Assembly (NCBI GenBank): GCA_003175695.1
Contig: PSRA01000112.1
Coordinates: 1 to 57,800 of the forward strand
Length of the DNA: 57,800 nucleotides
DNA from: Bacteroidota bacterium
GTDB taxonomy: Bacteria; Bacteroidota; Bacteroidia; Chitinophagales; Chitinophagaceae
Direction: 5' to 3'
Position 1 is the stretch's first letter. Each line of letters opens with the position of its first letter. The notes beneath the pieces are model-generated. The model had not been told where the DNA came from. It did not search any database and saw only the letters and a program-made list of their open reading frames with translations. The position numbers and the translations under genes were made by a program. Shown in pieces: positions 33,550 through 43,312 of the stretch.

Positions 33550-36500
33550 CTACCTGCACTTAAATACTTTCATGTAGTCATCATTCACTGCGACAAGAAT
33601 GAATTTTTCATCCTTGCTGGTGGTGATCATTTTCATATCTTTCACATCGCCGTTGATCAAAAAACCACTTACCACAGGAGGGATGACTTTAAATTCTTTG
33701 TTCTTAATGCCTTTCAGGAAACATCCGTAAGATGCATCATATCTGCCTGTCATAACTTCTGTTTGATACTCATTTCCTGCCAATAAAATATCCTTCACAC
33801 CATCACCGTCCATATCTGCACAAACAATGGCATTCACTGGTGCAAATTGTGCTTCCGATGGCAATGGATGCTTGACAAATTTTCCATTGCCTTTGTTTTC
33901 GATCCAGCAACTGCGCGTTTCATCACAAGTCAGGATCAGCAGATCTCTATTATTAGTGAAGATTTCACTTTCTGTTGCCTTTGCATAATCCTTATTTAAT
34001 AAAAATTTCTTTTTTACGAGAGGCACCTGCGAAGAAAGCTTGTCGCGGCTGATGGAAGGATATAACTTTCTTTTCCCATCTTCATCTTTGATATAGTAAA
34101 ACATTACCGGATCGATCTTTCCATTATTGTCTATATCCTGCGCAAATAATTTCATTGGATATTGAGACGTGACCTGGTAGATACAATTCATGCCCAAGTT
34201 ACCGGCGACAAAATCTATGTCGCCATCGCCATCAACATCCGTTGCAACAAGACTGCGCCATAAACCACTCATATTTTCCAAGCCGGTTGCTGATGTAACT
34301 TCGGTCAACTTTGTTTCGTTATTCTTAAAAAATCGTATGGGCATGTATTCACCCGCAATCACCAAATCAGGATGCTGGTCGTTGTCAAAATCCACCCATT
34401 GCGCAGCGGTAACCATGCCGACTTTGGAAAGCGATGGACAAACCGAATTTGTCACATCTGTAAACAAACCTTTATTATTTTTTAAAAGATAGCTCTTGGG
34501 CGGATAAGGGTATTGTTTTGAAACTCGCCCACCAATAAAAATATCGATATTGCCATCATGATCATAGTCGGCCGCAGCAACACAACCGGCAATTGTTCTG
34601 ACGCTGGAAGGAATGGCATTTTCGCTCCATGTAAAATTACCTTTGCCATCGTTCAGATATAAGCGAGGCTGATAAAATTGGGATGTATCGCTGAACCGCA
34701 TATCTCCATAGGTAACCAGCAAATCGAGATCACCGTCACCATCTGCGTCAAATAAAACACTGCCTTCATCTTCTTCAAATCTGGACCCGATTGTAAAATT
34801 TTTACCTGCGAAGCCACCGTCATTTGTCTGCAAAAAAATCTTTCCCTCGGAATTAAATCCTCCTCCTATGAAGAAATCAGTTTTGCCGTCTTTATTGATA
34901 TCTCCGGTTGAAATAAATGGTCCCAGCTGGGAATATTTTTGAGGCAGTAAGGGCTGATCTTCAAAATCGTTCAGGGGAACATCTGTATGTTTATATATGG
35001 CATTTGCCGTGGCAGTAACATCATTAAAAATAGCATCTTTATTGTCAGCATTAGATGGTTTCCAATTTTCGGTTGCGTTTTTTTGAATTAATGTGTACAC
35101 CGAATCAGCTGCCAGGTTTTGCAATACCTGCTTTTGATCGTTTGGCCAAACAATCACCACGGAATCAGCCTTCGTATTTTCTCCGGTCCCGAACAACAAC
35201 TTAGTATCAACAGTAGATAAATAGCCGCGCACCGGATATTCTTCCTGTACCTGCTCCTGACCCTTTGCGTATACAAAAATTTTCGCACCAAAACCTTTCG
35301 GGTTCAGACTGTCGCCTTTCAAAATGAATTCCAGGCTGTGATTAATTTTTGGCTTACCAGGCTTGTTTTCATTATTAATTAAGATGAATGCTTCCTTGTT
35401 GATGTTGTTAACGACCAGGTCAAGGTCTCCATCATTATCCAGATCAACATAAGCGGCGCCATTCGACATTGAATTTTGCCTGATGCCGGACGAATCGGTA
35501 ATGTTTGTGAAAGTATAGTCGCCATGGTTGAGATAGAGATAGTTTGGAAGTTCAGCATGATCAAGCGCAACAAGTTTGTCCCGCAATAGTTTGCGCATAT
35601 TTTCTTCGGAAGTATTTTGTTGAAGCGTCTGGCTAAACTGAATAAAATCCGCATTAATAAAATCCCGGCCGATGCCGTTGGTTATGTGCACATCTTTAAA
35701 ACCATCATTATTAAAATCAGCAAATAATATGCTCCAGCTCCAATCTGTTTCACTGATGCCTGCCATTTGACCGACCTCACTAAAAAAAGGAATTGCCGTA
35801 TCGCCTCTTTGATAATTGCCATTATTCAATTGAAGCATATTGCGTGCAAACTCTGGCGAATAGCCTAAGCTTCTTTCCTCCTGGTAGCGATTATAATTCA
35901 TGAAAGAAAAAGTTTGCTTCTTGCGATAATTATCTTCCGGCATCATATCCACACTGGCAAGGTCAAATTTGCCATTGTTGTCAACATCCGCCGCATCGCA
36001 ACCCATGCTGCTGTAACTCTGATGTTTTGTTGAAAGGTCTATTACATTGGTGAATGTGCCATTCTTATTATTCAGCCACAGTTCATCATTGGAAACAAAA
36101 TCATTACACACATAAATATCAGGCCACCCATCCATGTTAAAATCGCAAACAGAAACACCTAACCCATAACCATCTTCTTTTATTCCGGCTTGCATGGAAA
36201 CATCTGTAAAGACCGGGTGACCAGAGCGATTTTTGTTGCCATCATTTCTATACAATTTATCATTAGCAGCCGAACGACCACTGAGGTTTTTTGGAAAAAG
36301 ATAGTTGGCTGAATAAGAAGCATTGAGCATGTAATTGGACAGGTACATATCAAGGTCACGGTCTTTATCATAATCAAAAAAAACAGCCTGCGTGGAATAA
36401 CTCGTGTCCGCAAGGCCGTACTCGACAGCTTCTTCCTTAAATGTGTTATTATGCTGGTTAATGAATAATAAATTGTGGGAATGAGTACCTAATGTTTTGC

Positions 36501-36912
36501 CATAGGTGCACAAATAAATATCATCATAACCATCCCCGTTAATATCCACTACGCTGACTCCGGTAATCCAATCGCTGGTTGTAACACCCGCAGATTTTGT
36601 GATATCTTCGAAATGGTTGTTGCCTTTGTTCAAATACAGTTTGCTGCTGACCTGGTTTCCGGAAAAGAAAAGATCTTTTAGTCCATCGTTGTTCACATCA
36701 ATAATTCCTACGCCGCCTCCCATATACGCAAATTCGTTCAGGGCATCCTTAGGCATTTTTGTCTCATCAATATCGTTTGAAAAATAGACTCCTGTCTCTT
36801 TGGGGGACAAAGAAGTGAACAACTGATTTTCGTTTTTCTTACTGCAGCCGGAAGCAAGAAAAAGAACGAAGCAGGGGACTATGCCTAAAAAAGAAATTTT
36901 GTTGCGTTTCAT
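33550..36912 (-). CDS. Giant VCBS/FG-GAP repeat lipoprotein (ASPIC/UnbV type)
   Basis: 1120 residues, lipobox at FVLFLASGCSKK (Cys 23). Many calcium loops are present: DVNNDGLKDLFF, DINGDGYDDIYL, DYDKDRDLDMYL, DFNMDGWPDIYV, DADGDGDLDLLV, DYDHDGNIDIFI. In the middle is an ASPIC/UnbV-like part (GAKIFVYAKGQEQVQEEYPV, RGYLSTVDTKLLFGTG, DSVVIVWPNDQKQVL). Organisation and length match the protein at 19348, so they are paralogues. It is a predicted surface or periplasmic propeller without known reaction, located directly beside the regulator and between susCD and the hydrolase operon. It is convergent with the LacI gene with no visible terminator in the 66-base gap. Confidence 0.87.
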   Translation of the reverse strand: MKRNKISFLGIVPCFVLFLASGCSKKNENQLFTSLSPKETGVYFSNDIDETKMPKDALNEFAYMGGGVGIIDVNNDGLKDLFFSGNQVSSKLYLNKGNNHFEDITKSAGVTTSDWITGVSVVDINGDGYDDIYLCTYGKTLGTHSHNLLFINQHNNTFKEEAVEYGLADTSYSTQAVFFDYDKDRDLDMYLSNYMLNASYSANYLFPKNLSGRSAANDKLYRNDGNKNRSGHPVFTDVSMQAGIKEDGYGLGVSVCDFNMDGWPDIYVCNDFVSNDELWLNNKNGTFTNVIDLSTKHQSYSSMGCDAADVDNNGKFDLASVDMMPEDNYRKKQTFSFMNYNRYQEERSLGYSPEFARNMLQLNNGNYQRGDTAIPFFSEVGQMAGISETDWSWSILFADFNNDGFKDVHITNGIGRDFINADFIQFSQTLQQNTSEENMRKLLRDKLVALDHAELPNYLYLNHGDYTFTNITDSSGIRQNSMSNGAAYVDLDNDGDLDLVVNNINKEAFILINNENKPGKPKINHSLEFILKGDSLNPKGFGAKIFVYAKGQEQVQEEYPVRGYLSTVDTKLLFGTGENTKADSVVIVWPNDQKQVLQNLAADSVYTLIQKNATENWKPSNADNKDAIFNDVTATANAIYKHTDVPLNDFEDQPLLPQKYSQLGPFISTGDINKDGKTDFFIGGGFNSEGKIFLQTNDGGFAGKNFTIGSRFEEDEGSVLFDADGDGDLDLLVTYGDMRFSDTSQFYQPRLYLNDGKGNFTWSENAIPSSVRTIAGCVAAADYDHDGNIDIFIGGRVSKQYPYPPKSYLLKNNKGLFTDVTNSVCPSLSKVGMVTAAQWVDFDNDQHPDLVIAGEYMPIRFFKNNETKLTEVTSATGLENMSGLWRSLVATDVDGDGDIDFVAGNLGMNCIYQVTSQYPMKLFAQDIDNNGKIDPVMFYYIKDEDGKRKLYPSISRDKLSSQVPLVKKKFLLNKDYAKATESEIFTNNRDLLILTCDETRSCWIENKGNGKFVKHPLPSEAQFAPVNAIVCADMDGDGVKDILLAGNEYQTEVMTGRYDASYGCFLKGIKNKEFKVIPPVVSGFLINGDVKDMKMITTSKDEKFILVAVNDDYMKVFKCR

Positions 36913-37026
36913 GGTGCCCAGTTATGCAAAGCTGGTTTCAAAGGTTAATGCTGTTGGATGACGGTGTTAAAAATAGTCAAATGCATTTCAACGATATCCA
37001 CTAAACTAATTTAATTGAGTTAATTT

Positions 37027-38982
37027 TTATAAAAACCTAATTGATTCAATAAATAATACATGGTTTGCGCCTGCCGGGAACTTTACAAATACATCATGCT
37101 GGCCGGAAACATTTTCTATTTTTTTGGTGAAAGTTTTCAAATTACCACCCGTAGCCGATATGGGAATGGAAGCAAGAAGTTTTCCATCTTTCAAATCATC
37201 CAGCCATATTTCTATATTCCCTCTCCCCGTTGATAATGCTTTGATGGCGAACTCTGTGGCACTCATATTAGGTCCGCCAATTTCAACACCGGGGATCATA
37301 AACCATCCTCCATAGTCCGAAGTATTCGTAACCCGTTTTTCGTTACCACTCTTTAAAGTTTCCACGCCAAAATAATTACTGAAACTACATGCAGGAATAG
37401 ATGAAAATCCGTCTTTGCAAACAAAGAAATCAAAGTCGGCGGACTTTCCTTCAGCAAATAAGCCAACACTTGTACCAACCCACGAATTATAATTTGGTTG
37501 TGTTCTGTCGAGATGCGCGGCATTTACAGGTGCTCCCAATGAAACCCATTGCTTTCCATTGCCACTGCAATAAGCGCTTAATGCATGTTGATTTCTTTCT
37601 ATTTTCAGCCAAACAAGATTTCCACATTGGTTCTCAACGCTGCGTACCGCTGTGTCAAATCTGAAAATTATTCTACGGCCATTGTCATAACCGCTGTACA
37701 ATCTAGCATTTACTTTTTGATCGCCATTGGCGAGGTAAAGCCCCGCCTTGTGGGCCGTATCGTTGGCTTCCATGTCAACCTTCGTTACCACCGAGTAAAA
37801 ATGATCAGTCTCTTTTTGAACAAGGTGTGCTCTTGCTGTATCAGGATTTAAACGCAACCAGCCTTTTTTTGCAGTAAGTGAATATTGTGTTGACGCTTTC
37901 TTACTTAGAAAATGCCACCAAAGGCCGAGAGAATTTTTATCAAAATAATCAGACCGAACGCATCGCCAAGGAATGCCGGACTGCGGAAGATTTGGTTTCA
38001 AAACTGGCTGAGAAGTTGGTGCTGCTCCCCAGGGACGATCATCGGACCAGGTGACAGGAAAAAGTGAAGTTTGACGGCCAGTGCCAGACCAGTCATCGTC
38101 AGCATATTTTTCATAGCTCTGTCCAATTGTCCACCAGCTACCATCTGCCAATTGCAATGGTGCCGCAATATGGTTAGGTCGACGAAGGCCAACCGATCGA
38201 TCTGTTACAATCTTGAAAAATTCGCCAAGCCTTTCCCATTTAGTTGAATCGCTCGTTAATTCTTTTGTTCTTAGTACATATTGACCGCCGGTAACATCAC
38301 CGGCTGGAAAGTAATAGTAATAACCATGGCGCTTACACATTACCGGTCCTTCGGCCCAACTGTATTGGAGTTTAGCATTAATCCAGTCCAGATTAATTAC
38401 CGTATCTGTTAACTGCCCGTCTTTGCCAAGAGCCTGCAAACGGTTTATCTTCTGGCCATTTTTTATAACCATGAAGGGTTTACCATCATCATCCACAAAA
38501 ATTGAATTATCATAACCTAGCGGCCCGGTAGTCGGATTTGTCTTTACTTGCGTTGCATCTGTCCATGGTCCATAAGGAGAATTAGCTTTACAAAACCATT
38601 GGCCATTGGATGAAAAATAGATCCAGTAAGAACCATAAAAATAAGTGATCGCGCCCTGCCATATTCCCGCGGAGGGCTGGTCTGTGACATACGGAGCATT
38701 CGAAGGCACAACTCTGCTGATAATTTCCCAATGTACCAGGTCTTTGGAATGATATATGGGCAAATAAGGATTAAAGTGAAAACTTGAACCGCAATGATAA
38801 AAATCATCCCCCACTTTCAACAGGGTTGGATCAGGATGGTCGCCAGGCAAAACAGGGTTTATAAATGTTTTTACGCCGCTATAATAGCCGGCAGAATCTA
38901 CAGTTTGCTGCGCATATAGACCATTTATCTTTAACAGCACAATCAAGAACAGCCCAACCAACAATTTTAAATTCTTATTCAT
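37027..38982 (-). CDS. Secreted GH43 glycosidase with C-terminal carbohydrate-binding domain
   Basis: 651 residues. A signal peptide covers 1-25 (NGLYAQQ). The five-bladed GH43 domain shows the catalytic acids: general base D51 in DHPDPT, D158 in LGYDNS, and proton donor E211 in WAEGPVM. A beta-sandwich (about 340-510: YFDKNSLGLWWHFL, GSTSVGLFAEG) follows, as in many GH43 beta-xylosidases. Residues about 535-651 (EWxxxGG-like; GGPNMSATEFAIKA, GNIEIWLDDLKDGKLLASIP, LFIESIRFL) look like a CBM6 domain. It likely cleaves xylosyl or arabinofuranosyl groups from xylan or its oligomers outside the cytoplasm. It is the last gene of the long hydrolase operon. Confidence 0.9.
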   Translation of the reverse strand: MNKNLKLLVGLFLIVLLKINGLYAQQTVDSAGYYSGVKTFINPVLPGDHPDPTLLKVGDDFYHCGSSFHFNPYLPIYHSKDLVHWEIISRVVPSNAPYVTDQPSAGIWQGAITYFYGSYWIYFSSNGQWFCKANSPYGPWTDATQVKTNPTTGPLGYDNSIFVDDDGKPFMVIKNGQKINRLQALGKDGQLTDTVINLDWINAKLQYSWAEGPVMCKRHGYYYYFPAGDVTGGQYVLRTKELTSDSTKWERLGEFFKIVTDRSVGLRRPNHIAAPLQLADGSWWTIGQSYEKYADDDWSGTGRQTSLFPVTWSDDRPWGAAPTSQPVLKPNLPQSGIPWRCVRSDYFDKNSLGLWWHFLSKKASTQYSLTAKKGWLRLNPDTARAHLVQKETDHFYSVVTKVDMEANDTAHKAGLYLANGDQKVNARLYSGYDNGRRIIFRFDTAVRSVENQCGNLVWLKIERNQHALSAYCSGNGKQWVSLGAPVNAAHLDRTQPNYNSWVGTSVGLFAEGKSADFDFFVCKDGFSSIPACSFSNYFGVETLKSGNEKRVTNTSDYGGWFMIPGVEIGGPNMSATEFAIKALSTGRGNIEIWLDDLKDGKLLASIPISATGGNLKTFTKKIENVSGQHDVFVKFPAGANHVLFIESIRFL

Positions 38983-39002
38983 ATTTTATTGTGTAAAAAA
39001 AA

Positions 39003-40541
39003 TTATTTTTTAGCAATATCAACTTTTATTTGCGTAAATGAATGGGGCGGAAATATAAACGACAATCTATTGCCGCTGGTCATCACTTCTTTTGTCAAGG
39101 GCATGTAAGAAGATTGTTTGTCGAATGAGAAGGCCGCCTTCAAATCGTCGCTGTTGATGACACGGGCTTGCGCCTTTCCGGAAAAACCAGCCGAGTTACT
39201 GATGATGTCGGTCGAAAAAGATTTATCCTTATGCCTGTTTACAACATTGATGTAAATCGTATTATTTTCCTTTGAATATACTGTCGTCACGTCAAGATAT
39301 GGAATGTCTTTGTGCTGGTCTGTGCCGAATGTATCGCACAAAACATGCGTATCAACTGAAGCACCAAGACAGTTGTTTGAAAACAATTGGAAAGTGTAGA
39401 ATAAGGGAGATTTGAACGTTCCCTTTTTCGTATCGGCTGACAAAAGTGATGTTGCCAAAGTAAAATTTGCCATCTTCACTACATCAGCATGGCGAATAAA
39501 AGAATTAAGGCATTGCGCAATGGGTAAAACGCCAGTGAAGTTTCTGCTGAAAGTGCCCCACTCATCGACAGAAAGGTAAATAGGATTCTTGAAATTCATT
39601 TTTGCTTTTGCTGTCTCAATCTGCGCTGATACGAGTCTTATTTTTTCGTCAAAATCCATGGCACCGTTGCCCATGTAATTATAATAATTGTCGGGAGAGC
39701 CTCCTTCCCAGTATCTGTGGATAGAAAGATAATCTATCTTATCGCCAATGCCTTCCAATATGATTCGGTTCCAGTCAACCCATTTGCCGGTTGGCTCATA
39801 ATAAGATGAGCCGGACCCAACCAACTTGATGGTATTGTCAACCGCCTTCATGGCTTTGGCAGCCTCTCTTGCTGTTTCCACATATTCGGCTGCGTTTTTA
39901 TGACCAAGCTCCCATGGCAGGCCATCCACTTCGTTGCCCAAATCCCAAATTTTTACTTTGTATGGTTGGGAATGTCCGTTTTTTGCGCGCAAATCGGAGT
40001 AATACGTCCCACCTTTATAGTTGCAGTATTCTACCTGGTATGCGGCATTTAAGATGTCTCCGAGACCCAGGTTAACACCCACTACGTTTTCACTTCCAAT
40101 TGACTTGTTAAGCTTCAACCATTCATCAGTACCTACAAGATTTTTATCAACGCCACCCCAGGCGAGGTTTATGCGGACCGGTCGCTCGTTTTTCGGCCCA
40201 ATACCATCTCTCCAATCATATCCCATTAAAAAGTTTCCGCCGGGCCAGCGCATATTGGTTACTTTCAGTTCCTTCATGGCTTCTACATAATCTTTCCTGA
40301 AACCATTTTCATCCGCAAGCGGAGACGAAGGATCATATAGATTTCCGTAAAGAGTGTTGAACTCCACCGAATCGGGCAATCCAATTCTTCTTCCATTTAA
40401 GTGAATTGGCTCCATAAATACACCATAGATCTTAGGATCTATGTCGCCAATAGCTCTGTCAATATCAATTTTAATGATCGCATTTTGAGCAAACAATAAT
40501 GACGGAAGCTGCGACAACAAAAAAAAGATTATTTTTTTCAT
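39003..40541 (-). CDS. GH51 alpha-L-arabinofuranosidase
   Basis: 512 residues with signal peptide 1-19 (SLLFAQ). GH51 signatures are IYGVFMEPIHLNGR, NMRWPGGNF, the acid/base E204 in DLGNEVDG, and the nucleophile E327 in LSVDEWG. The enzyme removes L-arabinofuranose from arabinoxylan or arabino-oligosaccharides with retention of configuration. GH51 enzymes are often intracellular, whereas this one carries a signal peptide and is likely periplasmic. It lies 20 bases upstream of the last GH43. The preceding gap to GH9 is 173 bases, the largest in the operon; it contains only an AT-rich hairpin and no clear promoter. Confidence 0.94.
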   Translation of the reverse strand: MKKIIFFLLSQLPSLLFAQNAIIKIDIDRAIGDIDPKIYGVFMEPIHLNGRRIGLPDSVEFNTLYGNLYDPSSPLADENGFRKDYVEAMKELKVTNMRWPGGNFLMGYDWRDGIGPKNERPVRINLAWGGVDKNLVGTDEWLKLNKSIGSENVVGVNLGLGDILNAAYQVEYCNYKGGTYYSDLRAKNGHSQPYKVKIWDLGNEVDGLPWELGHKNAAEYVETAREAAKAMKAVDNTIKLVGSGSSYYEPTGKWVDWNRIILEGIGDKIDYLSIHRYWEGGSPDNYYNYMGNGAMDFDEKIRLVSAQIETAKAKMNFKNPIYLSVDEWGTFSRNFTGVLPIAQCLNSFIRHADVVKMANFTLATSLLSADTKKGTFKSPLFYTFQLFSNNCLGASVDTHVLCDTFGTDQHKDIPYLDVTTVYSKENNTIYINVVNRHKDKSFSTDIISNSAGFSGKAQARVINSDDLKAAFSFDKQSSYMPLTKEVMTSGNRLSFIFPPHSFTQIKVDIAKK

Positions 40542-40714
40542 GGCAATTATTCAATTTTTATTATCAAGCATATAATGTGATTAGATGATGTGGCCCTTCT
40601 TCAAACTTCTCCCAGTCAATTTGAAAAATTGAATCTGTTTTGTACATTTTGGACTCGCAAATGATTTGTCAGAAAATTTGATTACCCGGTTTCACACATT
40701 CATCTTACATAATT

Positions 40715-43261
40715 TTATTTACCAGCTGCCATAGCACCCGCGGCATTTGCAAGAAAAATATAATCAGCACATCCACCTACGGTCACTTCATTCTCACCCC
40801 AGAAAAAAGGCCAGTCTTCTTTATTTTCAGGAAAGTCCGGTTTTATTACCAATATGCCCGGGACAATGCCTCCTGCAATAAAGCTGAAGTTTGCCCTGTT
40901 ATTGCCGTAGGTTATCTTCTTTGATTTTGTACCCACACCTGAAACAAATGAGATGTTTGAATAAGGATGGCAGCCGAAAATATAATTGAGGCCTTTGTAC
41001 ACATTTTCTTCAGGCACGACATCAGGATAGAACTTGTTAGCGTAATAATTTGTAGTGGCAAAATTTACTACCCCTCCACTGCCACCCCAGCCGCCGGTGG
41101 CTATTGGAACTCCATACGGATTTTGTTTGCTGTAATCGTTACAAATAGCTTTGTACTTCAGCACATAAACTTTCAATTTGTTTTTATAGGCATCATCCAT
41201 ATAAGGAACGGCCTCCAATGCGGGTTCCATAGCAAATATGAGAGACCGTTCGAGAGCCTGCCAAACGACATCATTAAATGCTCTTGCATATCGCTCATCT
41301 TTTGTGCTGATAAATAATTGCAGTGCGGCAGACATTTTGAGATTACTTCCGAATCTCTTGGAAAAACCGGAGGTATCTGTTTTACTGATGCTGTCATCCT
41401 CCCTCCATAATTGTTTTGCATAGAACAGGCTTTGTTGTGATAATGTATCATCAAAACCTTTTAGTGCACGGCTTGCCGCTGCAAGCGCAGCTGCAGCAAA
41501 ATAATCAAGGAATGTTGTCCTTTCTGTGAAAGCCCAACGGTCATCCAAGGTGCCGCTTGATTTCCCGTCTGTTTCGTAAGGTTTTAAATCGGGATTATAG
41601 GGAAGATTATCCGTTTCATTGATGGCGTCACCCAAATGATGATATTGGTGCAGATTGGGAACAACGATGCCTCTCACCGGGTGACCAATATTTTTTAGCT
41701 GTGCCACTACATTTAATGTACCATGCTCTATTTGCTGTAGGATATCCGGTTTACCATCTGGTCGATGAATATCGACATAGCGGCTTGGATAGTCGACAAA
41801 AGTCTCATCACGCATTGGTTTGAATTTTTCCCACGTGTCAACAAGGCTCAATAACGCATTACAGTGCGAACCCGTTTGAATATCAAAATCGCCTGCATCA
41901 AACCATCCGCCAACGGCTAATCCAGGTATTCGTTCCAGCGGTTTATATTTCGTCTGTGTTGAACCACCCATTCTGTAATTATCAAAATGCTGGTGATCAG
42001 TAGGTGCCTGCAATGCATCATCCAGAAAAGGGGCCCCATGCCACACACGGTAGGCTTCATTCACTTCCATGTGATCCATCTGCACTGGAAACCAAACGTC
42101 CAGGGTTGGGTGCCAGATATCATCGTATACATTGGGAGTAATAGAAAAACTATTCGTTTTTTGATTGCCGTACTGAATGAAATAAATACCGGGATCTTTA
42201 ACGATACTGAAATCAAACTTTCCATAGTTATACCGCGCGTATCTTCCCCAAACCTTTACGTCTCCTTTTAATTTCTCAACATATTTGCCATCTCCTGTAA
42301 CCTGGAACAAGGATGCTGTTTTTAAAGGAGTATCATTTTTATCCAGTTCAATGACGGCAACTTTTTCCTGTGCTGGGTTATAGCCTACCTGCGAAAACTC
42401 AATCACCGGGGCCCTCTTCCAACCCGGAATTGCATTTGGTTCAACATACCAGGTTAAAACTTTTCCCGTTTTGTTCGACGGAAGCAAACTGCGGACTATA
42501 AACCAGCCGTTCTGTGCCAGGTTGCGTCCATCAAACAACATTAAGTTCACCTCAGACGAACCTGACACAATCTTTACTTCGCGTTCCGCATCTTCGGGTG
42601 CCAGCACAATTGTCTTGCCCGTTGCAATGGGCGATGGAACAATAAATTCATTACGGCCCCGGTCATCAAAAGTTGTGTGCCCTGCAAACTGAGGTATCTT
42701 TTTACTGATAGGTTCTATGCTCGTTGTGCTGCTGGGATATAAAGGAAGCAAGCCAGGTTTTCCATCAACCAGATAGGTTTTTTCAAAATATGCAGAAGGC
42801 AAAAATTCAAGATTAAAACCTGCATTTCCTTGCAATTTTTCAGGAACCGGTTTGTCGAGATACACATTTATTTCAATCCCGTTATCTTTGGACGTGACTA
42901 TTATTCTCGAATTAAAATCAAATTGCTCATAGCGTAATTGAACTTCTATACCATTGCTTTTAGCATCAACTTTTCTACTTAGCATTTTTGGAATAAGATC
43001 CCATTGTTCCGGGGTATTCTGTAATCGGATTGCGCCGCCGGTGCCTGTTCTTACGCCGTGGTGTATCAACGCAATACCTGATGTTTTTTCGTCGAAGAAA
43101 ATGCCATTGTATTCGTTGCTAAACACCATCACATTCACTCCCGGGGTTTCAAAATAACCAGAATCGTTGATCTGCAATTTCTGGGCAAACGAAATACCAC
43201 AAGTCATATAAAGCGCCTGGGAAAGGAATAAGACTTTTTTAAAAAATGAAACCGATTGCAT
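40715..43261 (-). CDS. GH9 glycosidase with N-terminal Ig-like domain
   Basis: 848 residues, signal peptide 1-26. After an extra N-terminal beta-rich domain of about 270 residues (unusual) comes a CelD-type Ig-like domain (VIEFSQVGYNPAQEKVAVIE). The GH9 (alpha/alpha)6 domain then shows WFDAGDFD near residue 450 (catalytic base Asp) and FWGENEVTVGGCADYIFLAN near 820 (proton donor Glu). GH9 proteins are mostly endoglucanases, but GH9s in xylan loci may act on mixed-linkage glucan, xyloglucan or other beta-glycans. The second N-terminal domain could be a binding module. Substrate is uncertain; location suggests the periplasm or surface. Confidence 0.86.
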   Translation of the reverse strand: MQSVSFFKKVLFLSQALYMTCGISFAQKLQINDSGYFETPGVNVMVFSNEYNGIFFDEKTSGIALIHHGVRTGTGGAIRLQNTPEQWDLIPKMLSRKVDAKSNGIEVQLRYEQFDFNSRIIVTSKDNGIEINVYLDKPVPEKLQGNAGFNLEFLPSAYFEKTYLVDGKPGLLPLYPSSTTSIEPISKKIPQFAGHTTFDDRGRNEFIVPSPIATGKTIVLAPEDAEREVKIVSGSSEVNLMLFDGRNLAQNGWFIVRSLLPSNKTGKVLTWYVEPNAIPGWKRAPVIEFSQVGYNPAQEKVAVIELDKNDTPLKTASLFQVTGDGKYVEKLKGDVKVWGRYARYNYGKFDFSIVKDPGIYFIQYGNQKTNSFSITPNVYDDIWHPTLDVWFPVQMDHMEVNEAYRVWHGAPFLDDALQAPTDHQHFDNYRMGGSTQTKYKPLERIPGLAVGGWFDAGDFDIQTGSHCNALLSLVDTWEKFKPMRDETFVDYPSRYVDIHRPDGKPDILQQIEHGTLNVVAQLKNIGHPVRGIVVPNLHQYHHLGDAINETDNLPYNPDLKPYETDGKSSGTLDDRWAFTERTTFLDYFAAAALAAASRALKGFDDTLSQQSLFYAKQLWREDDSISKTDTSGFSKRFGSNLKMSAALQLFISTKDERYARAFNDVVWQALERSLIFAMEPALEAVPYMDDAYKNKLKVYVLKYKAICNDYSKQNPYGVPIATGGWGGSGGVVNFATTNYYANKFYPDVVPEENVYKGLNYIFGCHPYSNISFVSGVGTKSKKITYGNNRANFSFIAGGIVPGILVIKPDFPENKEDWPFFWGENEVTVGGCADYIFLANAAGAMAAGK

Positions 43262-43312
43262 AGCTAAGGTTTAAAGTTTAAGTTTCAAAATTTTATCGCG
43301 CATTTTAATAAA

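Noticed and set aside
36913..37026. Terminator after the last GH43 of the operon
   Set aside because: Only AT-rich sequence; no stem longer than a few bases with a T-run.
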